64,000 bases of DNA from Mermis nigrescens (taxonomy: Eukaryota; Nematoda; Enoplea; Mermithida; Mermithidae). The stretch is taken from positions 124,001 to 188,000 of the forward strand of contig JAVLUZ010000020.1 in assembly GCA_036768485.1 (NCBI GenBank), read 5' to 3'. Shown in pieces: positions 23,239-34,900 of the stretch. Each line of letters opens with the position of its first letter. Position 1 is the stretch's first letter. The position numbers and the translations under genes were made by a program. Under the pieces are notes generated by a model that saw only the letters and a list, made by a program, of their open reading frames with translations, did no database searches and was not told where the DNA came from.

Positions 23239-24135
23239 GTTACGGAAAGCCGGAAATAATCAATAGAAAAAATGATTGATTCACTACGAAATCCAGACTT
23301 TCAACCAAACTTTTCAAATAAAGCGATAGTTTCGACGGCGGAATTCAAAATGCAATCAACCGTTTGTTTCAATATAATGATCCGTCCTACTTGAAAAAAA
23401 CATTACAAGCCCCAGACGATTTGGTTATTCAATGAACTTATGTAGGCCAAATGCATACTGTTATTCAAATTGCCCTCTAAAAATTTGAATGAAGTGTTTC
23501 AATAAAGTCGAACATTCATTCTACAAATGAACATCTAAATGAGCTCGGAAATTCATAATTATGAGCCTTCTGGCTCGAAAACTTCGGTTGAAAACTAACT
23601 TCGAAACATTTGTTGTTGAATTTGTTGCTGTAACATTTTAACGAATTTTTTCAAATTTTACTTTTAATGAATAGTTTTCAAAGAACAAGTTTCAATCGAT
23701 TTTTTCAAAAATTGCTTTCACTGATTTCAAACCCGAACTTTCTATCATGTTATTCAAGGATAAGTTTGAACAAAGTTATTCAAATAGTAAGTTTCAGCCA
23801 AAATTTTCAAAAGTAAGTTTCAACGGAGGTTTTCAAAAGGTAAGTTTTAACCAATTTTTTCAAAGATCCTCGAAACGGAAAAATACTGCTTGCGGCACGT
23901 CCTAAACCCTTTAGCTTCGCATAATTCTAATGCAATCTTGATTTATACTGTAGCACTTTGTGCAATGTGATCCGTCCAGTCAGTGTGATTGTTACGTCGT
24001 CCGCTGCAAAATGCGTGATGTTTTGAGCTGTCTATGTTTATTTGAGTAGGGCCGACAGCTTTAAAAAATCAATCGTGAAACGAGGTGACTAGATGCGACT
24101 GAATGTGTGTATGTAGGCGGGACCATATCCAGAAA

Positions 24136-24262
24136 TTGAAAAATTTTTCATTTTCCGTTTCCATTTTCCATTTTCCGGCTTGAACCCATTTTTCTATTTC
24201 CATTTTCTATTTCCAGCTTTTACCCATTTTCTTTTTTCCATTTCCATTTCCATTTCCGGATT
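24136..24262. repeat. TTTCCATTT-type low-complexity repeat
   Basis: Degenerate runs of TTTCCA / TTTTCCATT in the loop of the foldback structure. Confidence 0.7.
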
Positions 24263-24316
24263 TTATCTTTCCCCGCCAAGAGTTGGGTGGACTCAACAAG
24301 AATTGGTCTACCCTCG

Positions 24317-25762
24317 CAGAGGCGTAGCCAGGATTTTAATTCGGGGGAAGCATACAAAAAAATTTTTAAGACTACTTTTGCACTGAATGTTATTAACGCT
24401 ATGTATAGTAAAACTGAGTTTTTCTGCCTTTAGTAGTGCTGCCTAGCTAATTTATGAGTTTCTTACAATCAAAAATATGTAAAGTGAAAACGGCGCGAAG
24501 CGCCGAAAATTTTTTAAATTTTTACCGTTTTCATGTAGAATTTTCGGCCTTTTTTGACAAATAGTTCGGACTTCGGAAATCATAAGTGGCGAATCACCAA
24601 GAAATTAAGTAATTTTTAACCGCCCTTAACATTTTGTAGCTCTGTGAATACAAATAGTCTGAGAGAGCAGAAAATTATCAAATTTGTACGAAACAATTTT
24701 GACAGTTCAAGCTTCTAACAAGAAAACTGCTAATTACTCAGTATGAAGATATTTTGACTGATTCAGGCTTTCAAACGCAATGCTGCAGCTTTACAAAAAG
24801 AAAGAACAATAACCGGCGGCGCTATGCGCCGGAAAATTTTGACGCTTTTCTTATTTAAATTCAATTTATAACGCTTAAATCATACAGAACAAGCGAATTG
24901 ATTCCAGCGCGAAGCGTCAGAAATATTTTAAAATTCCTAACTCTTTTACCTTTTTTGCTCCTCCCAAAAATCTCGTTGCACACGTACAACAAGATTTTAC
25001 GACTCGGGGTCTAGGGTGGCGCTTCCAAGCGCTCCCAGCGGGGTCCGGGGCAGATCCCGGAAAATTTTGTAAAAAAAGCACTTTAATGTTAAATAGTAAC
25101 GTTAAAATTTTCGTAAAATCGGCCAAATTTTGCTTCTGAATTAAGCCTACAAAACTTAAATATTGCACAAAACTTCTGCGCTAAAATGCGTCTTTTGACC
25201 TCTGCTAAGAATATAGCGCAGCAACTGGCCGCTGCCAACAAGATATAGAAAGATCTATCAATGAAAATTTTGTTCTTACTGTTTTTAGGCCCATTTGTGG
25301 CCTTCTTATTAACAAAATGTACTTCAAAAACAGAAAATGCACAAAAACACAAGAAAATTTGACCATTCCTTTCATTTGAAAAAAGATTGTGTTCTTGTAA
25401 AGAAAGACAAGCAAAGCAGAGAATAGACAAACTGGTAGGTACACAATCATTTTAACACTTTTATTATTATGCTTAGCAAGCATGCGCAGTTTCATTCAAT
25501 GATCAAATAGTGCATTGAATAATTAAAGTGATGTAAAGTGCTGTATTACTTTAGCTGATTCAAGCTTTTTAATTCATTGGATCTGTACATAACAATAAAT
25601 AATAACGACTTAGTGCGAAGCGCTAGAAAATTTGTACGTTTTTGCCTTTTTGAACTCAATTTTCTGGACACAATTATTGCATTAGAAAAATCAACAAAAT
25701 TTTTGAAAAATTTCGGGGGGGGCATATGACCCCAATGCCCCCCCTACCTGGCTACGCCCTTG
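24317..25762. mobile_element. 1.45 kb non-autonomous hAT-like element (GGCGTAGCC family), copy 2
   Basis: The ends are CAGAGGCGTAGCCAGG and CCTGGCTACGCCCTTG. The interior aligns with 2615-4112. It contains GGCGCGAAGCGCC at 24492 and variants at about 24817, 24906 and 25613, each followed by AAAATTTT-like sequence. Flanking octamers are poorly preserved. Nested in the loop of the foldback element. No transposase frame. Confidence 0.65.
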
Positions 25763-25879
25763 ACACCTCGGGAAATTCATCGGAAGCTCGCAAAACTAGC
25801 ATTATTTAGACTTCATACGACCTGCTCAATGCACTAAGATAATAAAATTCGAACTTTTTGAAAAAAATATTCCCTAACA

Positions 25880-26050
25880 GGCCCGTATCCATTGCTCGTC
25901 AAAAAACCCCCAATTTTTACCTCAAACTGCCTGAAAAACCCCAAACCAATGGTTAAGCATCGGCGCGAAAAGCTAAATCGCTAAAAAATGCCACCAATGG
26001 CCTCAAAAATCTCCAAAAATGGGGAAAAACCCGCTACTAGGCAACCCTGC
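25880..26050 (+). mobile_element. Truncated copy of the GGTTGCCAAG hAT MITE
   Basis: The inner sequence (TACCTCAAACTGCCT, ACCAATGG, TGGCCTCAAA) and right end (AGGCAACCCTG) match the intact element at 57346-57516. The left terminus is lost or replaced. Confidence 0.65.
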
Positions 26051-27001
26051 GAACGGATCACATTGCACAAACTGCTACAGTATACTCGTAAATCAAGATT
26101 GCAATAAAATTATGCGAAGCTAAAGGGTTTAGGAAGTGCCGCAAGCAGTAGTTTTTCGTTTTGAGGATCTTTGAAAAAATTGGTTGAAACTTATTTTTTG
26201 AAAACCTTCGTTGAAACTTACTTTTGAAAAATTTGGTTGAAACTTACTATTTAAATACCTTTGTTCAAACTTATCCTAGAATAACATGATTGAAAGTTCA
26301 AGTTTGGAATTTTTCATTGAAATTTACTTTTGAAAAAATTGGTCGAAAAACGGTTTGAAAGTTTTCATTGAAAGATCACTTTGAAAAAAATGGTTTAAAT
26401 TCAGGGTTCGAAAACTTTCATTAAAAGTTAGTTTTGAATGAATTGGTTCAAAATTAACATTAAAAACTATCATTGAAATTAAATTTCGAAATAAATGGTT
26501 GAAAAACCTAGTTTGAAAATTTTTATTGAAAGTAAATTTCGAAAAAATCGATTGAAACTTGTTCTTTGAAAACTTTCATTGAAAGTAAAATTTGAAAAAA
26601 TTGGTTAAAATGTTTCAGCAATAAGTTCAACAAGTGTTTCGAAGTTAGTTTTCAGCCAAGTTTTAAGCCAGAAGGCTCATAATTTTGAATTTCCGAGCTC
26701 ATTAAGTATTGATTTGTAGAATAATTGTACGACTTTATTTAAAAACTTCATTAAAATTTTAGAGGGCAATTTGAATAACAGTATGCATTTGGCCTACATA
26801 AGTTCATTGAATAACTAAATCGTCTGAAGCTTGTAATGTTTTTTTCAAGCTGGACGGATCATTATATTGAAAAAAATGGTTGATTGCATGTTGAATTCCA
26901 CCGTTGAAACTATCGCTTTATTCGAAAAGTTTGGTTGAAAGTCTGGATTTTGTAGTGAATCAACCATTTTTTCATATGATCCTTCCGGCTTTCCGTAATG
27001 A

Positions 27002-28423
27002 ATGTTCAAATGTAGTATTTGTAAAAAAATTATAGAATCTGGTTGGAATTTAGAATTATAAGGTGTGCATGACTGAATCAAGTCCCAGTTTCACTTTTTT
27101 ATATCAACTATAATTTTTAAAACATTTAATCTGATCGAAAGTGCTTTGAAGATAACGCTGCTTGCGTGCAGTTTTGTCAGAAAGTTCAATATTTGATCTA
27201 AGCCACAACTTACACAATTCTTAGAAAGATATTTCGAAACCAAACTATTTTTTTCAAAGAAGGATAAAGAATAAGGTGGACTATTCGCGTTTTATAGTAG
27301 AATTGCGGCGCGGAACCTAAAAAACAATAGATTTTGTAGTCTCACTATTTATGCGCATTGAGAAAACATAGTAAAGCTCATAAGCTTAACAAGTACTCAG
27401 GGAGTCTATTTCGCAAACACTGGTGTTTTTGCCAACTATAATCCTTCCTTCAGATCAGCATGTATGTACATTCAGCGCTAAAATTCTCTTGGTTCTCTCA
27501 AAAAATGAAAACTTCCTACATTTTGACTGTTCTTCATTTTTTACGTTTTTATATTTGCATACTTTTAAAAAGATGTTGATTTTATAAAATGGAACAAGAT
27601 AAGATTTATTAATTTTACTCAGAGTTGGCCTTATGACGAAATTTTTAAAGTCAGAAAATGATTTTTCAACATTCCATATAAGCTCTACTCTATGAGACGA
27701 TTTTTTAAAGCTGATATAGTTCTATTGAATTCTTTGGCATTGCAAAGAAAATCAATAGGTGCGCCAAATGAATGATTCTAGCGAATAGGTCGCAATTTTT
27801 TCGACATACTCACTATATTCAATTCAAAGTTGGGCTACTTGGGTGACAAAATTTATACAGAAACCATCGATTCAGAGAGCGGATCGCCTGGAAATTTTGG
27901 GCTTCTAACACAAAAAGTGTACTAAAATTTATTCTGATGATCTTTCAAATGCGCTTCATGAATTTTAACTTTTTTTGGATGATTCTGGCGAAGAAATACT
28001 CACGTTCCCAAAATGCTGATGGGACTGCCCCTCCACACATAGGCGTTAGGAGGGGGTTTGCAACCCCCTCCCCCAGAGTTTAAGCCTCCCCCCAGATTAC
28101 TGTAGACTCCAGAATTCTATTTTTAGTAAAATTTTTGGCAATTTCACCCATCCTGACCCCCCCAGTCATTCTTGCTGCCCACGTACGCCCCCTCCCCTCA
28201 GTTACGTGCCTGGTTTCACCTGCATCATTTGAAACAGTAAGCCAGCCCTGTGCGTACGCGTAAGACTTCAAGACCTTATTTTACGGAAATACGCGTGTTA
28301 CCCGAAATCTCGCATTCTATGCAAATTTTTTTTGGAGAGACATCAGTATAACAAAATCACGATAAAGCACGTCGCATTTTGCGCCGATTCCGCCGCCCGA
28401 TTAAATACAACGATTAAAGCGTC
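27002..28423. other. Spacer upstream of the LDLa/SRCR/CUB gene
   Basis: AT-rich DNA with one MITE remnant (28034-28187). An in-frame TAA at 28415-28417 lies just before the start codon at 28424. No clear core promoter motif is seen. Confidence 0.35.
28034..28187 (-). mobile_element. Internally deleted MITE family A copy
   Basis: Begins CACACATAGGCGTTAGG and ends CTTGCTGCCCACGTACG, which are family A termini. It lacks the central GATGCCAATGGATAGTG core and is only about 154 bp. Confidence 0.55.
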
Positions 28424-28964
28424 ATGCTCACGGTTCGAAAAATTTTTTACGCCTCATTATTCGCCCATTCGCTATTCTTGTACTACTTCCGCCGTTTTAT
28501 CGTTAAATGCGACGCGGGCGATTTTAAACTACTAAACTCCAGCCTCGATTGTTCGACGGTCGAACCGCATAATTTTTCGTCCTTCGACCAACTGCTGTTC
28601 CGATGCCCGGGCCAATCGGCGTACGTCCCTAAAATGGGCATTTGCGACGGAATTTTGGACTGCAAACATTCGGGGGTGGACGAAAAATTTTGCGCCATCA
28701 GGGACGCCGTTGAACCGGAAGCCGAAAATTCGACCGGGTCCCCGAAATCCGCCGAATCGCCCATCCAAATTTATATCCCGAATTTGCAATGCTACGCCCC
28801 CGTTTGCTACGCGGACGACGGCGACGAAAGCTCTTTGGCCGATTTTATCACAGTATCGCATTTCACGTGCCGATCTTTGGGCTTTTCGACCTACGATTCG
28901 TTTTACTACGCGTACAATACGGCGATGAGGCGCGGAATCGCGAGATACGCGCTCAAATGCACAG
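28424..28964 (+). CDS. LDLa/SRCR/CUB gene exon 1 (leader, LDLa, first half of SRCR)
   Basis: 541 nt ending TGCACAG|GTGGGC, phase 1. The GC content and codon quality are well above the flanks. The LDLa module has tyrosine where the third cysteine is expected (SAYVPKMGICDG). Confidence 0.82.
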
Positions 28965-31900
28965 GTGGGCCCTCGAAGGCACGAAAAGGGGGATTCGGGG
29001 CATAGGTGGGCCGTGGTCCGATTCTCGGTGGGGTGAGGGAGGTCGATCACACCTGAGCGTGGGGGTGATTTGGGGGTATGCACCCCTCCCCAAGAAACCA
29101 AAATTCCCTACCCCAGAAACCAAAATCCACCCGGAATTCAATTTTTGAAATTTTTTTGTTTTTTCGCAATTTTTTGATGCCAATAGATAGTGCTCGACGA
29201 GAAACGTTGAAAAATGGTGTTTTTTCGCCATACCACTATTTTTAAGGCCATTTTTTGACCTGTTGAAAAATCTTGCACCCCCAGAATTTCGGCGCCGCCC
29301 ACCTATGGGATCGATGGAACTGAATTGGGAAATTGTCAAAATTGCACCTAAAATTCAATTCTCGAGTTTCATCGATTTTGGAGGGCAGAGGTCCGCCGGA
29401 TTCTCGATGGGTCCGTCAGACCCCCGCGCCCATACGTGGTTCGGCATTCGTTATCTTATGATTTCTAGGAAATTGAATAAAATGGTCTAAAAACAGTCTA
29501 AATATCAAATCTTATTTTATTTGATTACTATGCAAAGGCGCTCGAAATTGCTATAAACTATTAATATGGTAATTTTGACGCTGTTTTAGCATTCCTATCA
29601 ATTTTTAGGCCCATTTTGGGCTCGCCGTACGTGCAAGAGAGGATACGGATTCCAATTTAGCAAAGTCAGTGGTGTTTCCGTCCCCAGTGACTCATATTTT
29701 TACCCCTACCCGATTTCGCATTTGAGGCCATTTCTTTGTTTTATCCAACATTTTTGACCAAAAGTAGAAATGGCCGACTACCCAAATAAAACAGGCCGGC
29801 TAAAGCGCAGAATACGGATTGTTTCAGAAATTCTTAAAAATCAGTTTGGGAGGTCAGATTTTTCGCAAAACTCGCAGAAATGGTTAAAATAAGGCGGGAA
29901 AAATAGTTTCATGAAAATCTGTCCAATATTGTGGGACCTTTTGGGCTCTAAAGTTCACAATTCAACAGTGCTTTAGAATATGCAGTTTTGACATTCATCC
30001 TGTAGGTCGGTTTTCTCTTAATTTTTCTTAGGCTTAGGCTTCATTTATTGATTAAGGAGGATTCTAAGCTGCTTAGGTCAGTATTACTCCCGCTTAGGTT
30101 GACATATAGTATTTATATCTACTTATAGACGTATGGACAAAAATTTTCATAAATTTGTATATATCACGCGTAAAAAAGATTTTCAAACAAAAAAGATTAA
30201 TATATTCGTCATTAGCGTATCAGAAATGACACGAAAAATTATTTTTTGGCGAAAAAAGTATAAAACCATGAGTTTGATGTACTAGTGCTATATCAGGAAA
30301 AACACGAATTTAGCGGCAAAATCCGGAATATTTTGGGAAACAATCGACGGTTTTAAATCAAACTTGTTTTCCGCGCCTTATTTTAACGATTTCAGCACGT
30401 TTGCAAAAAATCTGGACTTTCTAAACCCATTTTTACGGATTTCTGGCGGAACTCTTATTTTGCATTTACTTCAAATGGCCGAATATCCCTCCTAGAATTA
30501 GCTGAGCTACAGCTCAGCTATGCTGCGCGCTTATCGTTCTAACTCTTGACTCGTGGTAGCAGTTGGGTCCACGTTCGCGAATGATTCATTGATACCTTTA
30601 TCGCTATTTGTTTCTTACTGCATTGTAAACGAAAATGTAGGTGATTGGAATGATTATGCTTAATCGGAGTGAGGTATTTGTTAGAATTTTTGGAGTTTTG
30701 AATTTTTAATTCCATTGACATAACGATGCGGCGCACCTCTTATAATTTGAATTCTATGATGTGTAAGTCGGAGATGGGTAATTAATTTTTATTTTTCGAT
30801 TTTTTATTTTTTATTTTTATTACTCATGTTTATGTGTTTTAAGTGTTTCTTAGGTGGGGAACTCATATTGCAACGTTGCCTGATCGGTCCTATCGCCGAT
30901 TCTCTACATCCTTGCTCCCAGCTTCTTACGGTTAGCTGTAGTCGGCACTGCGTGCACAAAATCGTATTAGCCGATCGAAACGCCTCCGGATTGATTGAAT
31001 CGCCGGGCTACCCCTACGTCACTTTGCCTATGATAAATTGCGTGTGGACCCTGGTGGCACCCGTTGATCAAATTTTAGTGCTTAATTTCGAAATCGTAGC
31101 CTTATCTGAACCTGCCTTAAGGGCGAATCAAGGTAAGTCGTAGTACGATCACACGTGGGCGTCGTGGTCTGACTGGACTCCTTAGCATCACACGTAAGCG
31201 TGGGGGAGTTTGAGGGGTATGCACTCCCCGGAAGGCCGAATACCCCCCAGAAACCAAAATAACCCCTCCCAAAATCGAATTTTTGCAATTTTTTCGTTTT
31301 TTCCGCAATTGTTTGATGCCAATGGATAGTGCTCGATGAGAAACGTTGACAAATGGTGTTTTTTTCGCCATACCACAATTTTAAGACAATTTTTTGACCT
31401 TTGAAAAATCTTGCACCCCCAAGAATTTCGGTGCTGCCCACCTATGTCTAATGCCTAGCATTCAAAAGATCCCCAGAAACCAAAAAGATCCAAAGTTTAA
31501 TTTTCAGGAATTTTTCGTTCTGTTTCGCAATTTTTATATCATTGAACAGAGGTTGATGAGAAACCGCGTAAAATAGAGTTTTTGCCTTCACTATAAATTT
31601 TTCGACGCAGCTTGACCTTCAAAAATATTTTAACCCCCCCCCGATTCTGAGGCTGGCTATGCATGAGTTCGAGATTCAAAAGTGGGTCGTATATGCGAAT
31701 TATCATGAAATTGAGTTATATGGTTAGCTTATATTAAGAATTCATAATTAGTAATCTTCAGAAAAGCACATAGGTTTAGGGACGTAAGTTCGCTTTGCGT
31801 AGGACTTAAAACTGAAATTGAGATGAAAACCTAGTAATAGTAATATGAGTATTTAGTTCCGGATTCGGGATTTTCGCCTAAGGTAGCTTTTCGTTAATTT

Positions 31901-34900
31901 GAACAGTTGGAAATTCAAAATATCTGCTATTCACGTGCGAAATGACTTTTCTCTATATCTTTCATGGTTAACTCTGGTCAAAAATCATTTATGTTGCAGT
32001 ATTTTCGAAAAAAATTTCGAAATTTAAGGCGATTCCGTTAGCAACGCTATTGCAATTCTATTTTTCAATTCCAAAGAATATCCGGTGCGAGGCGCTGCAA
32101 AATGAATTCACAAGTTTTGGACTGAACTTTTTGCAGAATGCGCACATTTTTATATTTTTTAAAGAAAGGGTGTTGTCACAAACGTTAAAAATGGCATGTT
32201 TGACATGGACCTATTCTTTTAAGCCAAAAAGCCTTGCGAACAAAATTTAGTGTTGACCATAGGAGGGCGGCACCAAAGTTCTGGGGGGGGGGTGCAAGAT
32301 TTTTTCAAAGGTCAAAAAATGGCCTTAAAAGTGGTGGTATGGCGAAAAAACACCATTTTTCAACGTTTCTCATCGAGCACTAAAAAAATTGCGCAAGGCA
32401 TTAAAAAATTGCGAAAAGAAACAAAAAAAAATTTTCAGAAATTGAATTCTGGGGGGTATTTTATTTTCTGGGGGGGTATTTCGGTTTCCCCGAACCCCCC
32501 ACGCCCAGGTATGGTGTTTACGTCCCATCCCCATGCACTTAGTGTCTTGGATTGGTTGTAGACAACACAGTACGTATCCCAGCCGCCAAATACGGAATGT
32601 GTTTTAGCAGAGAGGTTCTTTTGATTCGTAGAACTATCTCTTGAAACTTTAGAAACAAGATTCTTTATCATTGTCTCGAGAATACGATGCCCAGAGATAA
32701 ACATACATAAACGTTGAAAAAGAGCAAAGAAAATCAATTATGCGCAAATGAATTTGCGAATGCTTTACGAATCATGTTTCACACAGACACACGTTTTGAT
32801 GAATAAATTTTACTTATCAATAATTAATTCTAATTTTGATTTTATTTTAATTTTATTCAATTTTGAATAATTTTATATAATTTTGTCAATTTATTAATTT
32901 TAATTTTTATTTTATTCAATTTTATAAATTTTTTCAATTTTATCCAATAATTTTGTTTATTAATTTTATTTAATTTTGTTTAATTTTCTTTAATTTTATT
33001 AAAATTTTATTTTATTATAATATTTTATTCCTTCTTTCTCGTTTTTAAAAACTTATTTTGGGTTTCGGTACTACAGCGAATTTAACATCGCTTATGCTGC
33101 AAGACGAATTCGGAGACGATGGCTTTGATCCGAAGGATGAGTGCGGTGATACGTACGTTGAAGTGGAATTGGGTTCCGATGCGTCCGTGGAATCTGCCAA
33201 GCGATACTTGTGCATGGAAGTGCATAAAGTGAAAAATTTTTCTAAAAACTCGTACAAAATATATTTCGATTTCCGTCAAGTTAAATGTGTAATTTTTTGT
33301 GCACCTGTGGTTTTGACCAGACGTGCTCGCGAGGAGGAGTTCAGGGGTTAATAGGCCATTTCACGGGAGAAAACAGCTTTTGTCTGCCCCGTCGGTCACT
33401 ACGAATTCAATGTGCTACCTTTTGGTCTCATAGGTGGGCGGCACCGAATTTCTGGGGGTGCAAGATTTTTCAAAGGTCGAAAATGGCCTTAAAAATCGGT
33501 GTATGGCGAAAAACTTCATTTTTCGACGTTTTTCATCGAGCACTATCCATTAGCATCACAAAATTGCGAAAAAAAACAAAAAGAATTCAAAAATTGAATT
33601 CTGGGATAATTTTGCTTTCTGGGGGTGCATACCCCCAAAACCCTCCCGCCTCCACGCCTAGGTATGGGATATACCCCCGGGATTTGATGGAATGGAAATT
33701 TTTTTGACAAGAATAAAGGCCGAAAATGAATGAAAATCGAAATTTTGTTTGCATAAGTGATTGAAATTAACCAGAAACTGTGGACTAACATATTTTTACG
33801 CTAGTACACTTGTTTTTGAGACCATTTTGACTTAAGAAGGCCCTCTGGCTGTTTCCCCTTGCAGGGCTGTTCATTTATGGTCCTGAAAAGACTTGCATGG
33901 GGGGCTTTGGGGGTCTGGACTCTTGAGGAAAAATGAAAAATTTTTTTTCGGGAAAAAATGAGGCAAAATAAAGGTTAAAAATGGATACAACCGAAAACCT
34001 TTTTTAAAAACTGCTCGAAATTAACCAAAAACGGTGGAATATCATACTTTAAACGCCGTTTCGACTTTTACAACATTTTCTGAAGTAATTTTGGCCCCAA
34101 AAAGTTCACTAACTGATCACCCGAATCGGCTGATCCCTCCCCTTCACACCAGTCAATCTGTTTAACTCTGGTTTTGACTTGACACTAAACACTATATCGA
34201 ATTAAATTAGAATTAAATTAAAATTAAACTAAGCTAAATTTACTAATCTCGATTCTAGATCTACGCGTGCATGTATGCTATAAACTTTCTTTCTATTTAA
34301 AGATCTTGTTTTCAACGTCGAATAGCGTTTACGTCAGATTAATATCGAACAATCAATATTTGGACAAGGCCGAGATTGGCCAAATTCGGGGTTTTCGACT
34401 TAGCTATTCTACGAAACGTGGCAAACAAAAAGCAATTTTTCTCGAACCGCGAGTCATATTTCTCGGGGCACTTTTATGCGTGTTTTGTGCATGCGCGTTT
34501 TTTACCACTTTGACGGCTTATTTTTGCTGGAAATGGAAAAGAACGGCAAAAATATCGTAATTATTTTATATTTCATAATAATAATATTATAAATTTCACT
34601 TTTTATCTTTCTTCAATTTTTAGGTATTTTAGTAATTTTTATTTTATTTCTAATATATTTTAGCATCTTCCTAATTTTATTGATTTTGAGTCTTACACAG
34701 AGCCGTATTTAGGGCGCGGCCGCCCCTCCCTTGGCCGGAAAAACAATTTTGAAAGGTAAGATAATGCATGTAAGGATGGAAAAAATCGCATTTCTTTGTC
34801 GCAAAATCAACAAATTTGATATTTCCCATAATTTTGGCCCAAGCGCGACCGAAAAATGGCACTTTTTTATAGCGTTATGAGTGAGAAAAAATATTTTTGG

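Larger units (their letters stand above)
23239..27001. mobile_element. Large foldback structure, arms ~0.75-0.95 kb
   Basis: The left arm (about 23239-23980) and right arm (about 26045-27001) are inverted copies. TTACGGAAAGCCGGAA opens the left and CCGGCTTTCCGTAA closes the right. Matching inner segments include GGCCAAATGCATACTG / CAGTATGCATTTGGCC and the arm bases near TTTAGCTTCGCATAATT. Both arms carry degenerate repeats of TTCAACCAATTTTTTCAAA. The loop holds a separate transposon (24317-25762) and other repeats. No coding frame. No target duplication was found. Confidence 0.7.

Noticed and set aside
28483..29101. Long minus-strand open frames opposite receptor exon 1
   Set aside because: They are shadows of the plus-strand exon, whose LDLa and SRCR signatures and splice sites fix the real strand.
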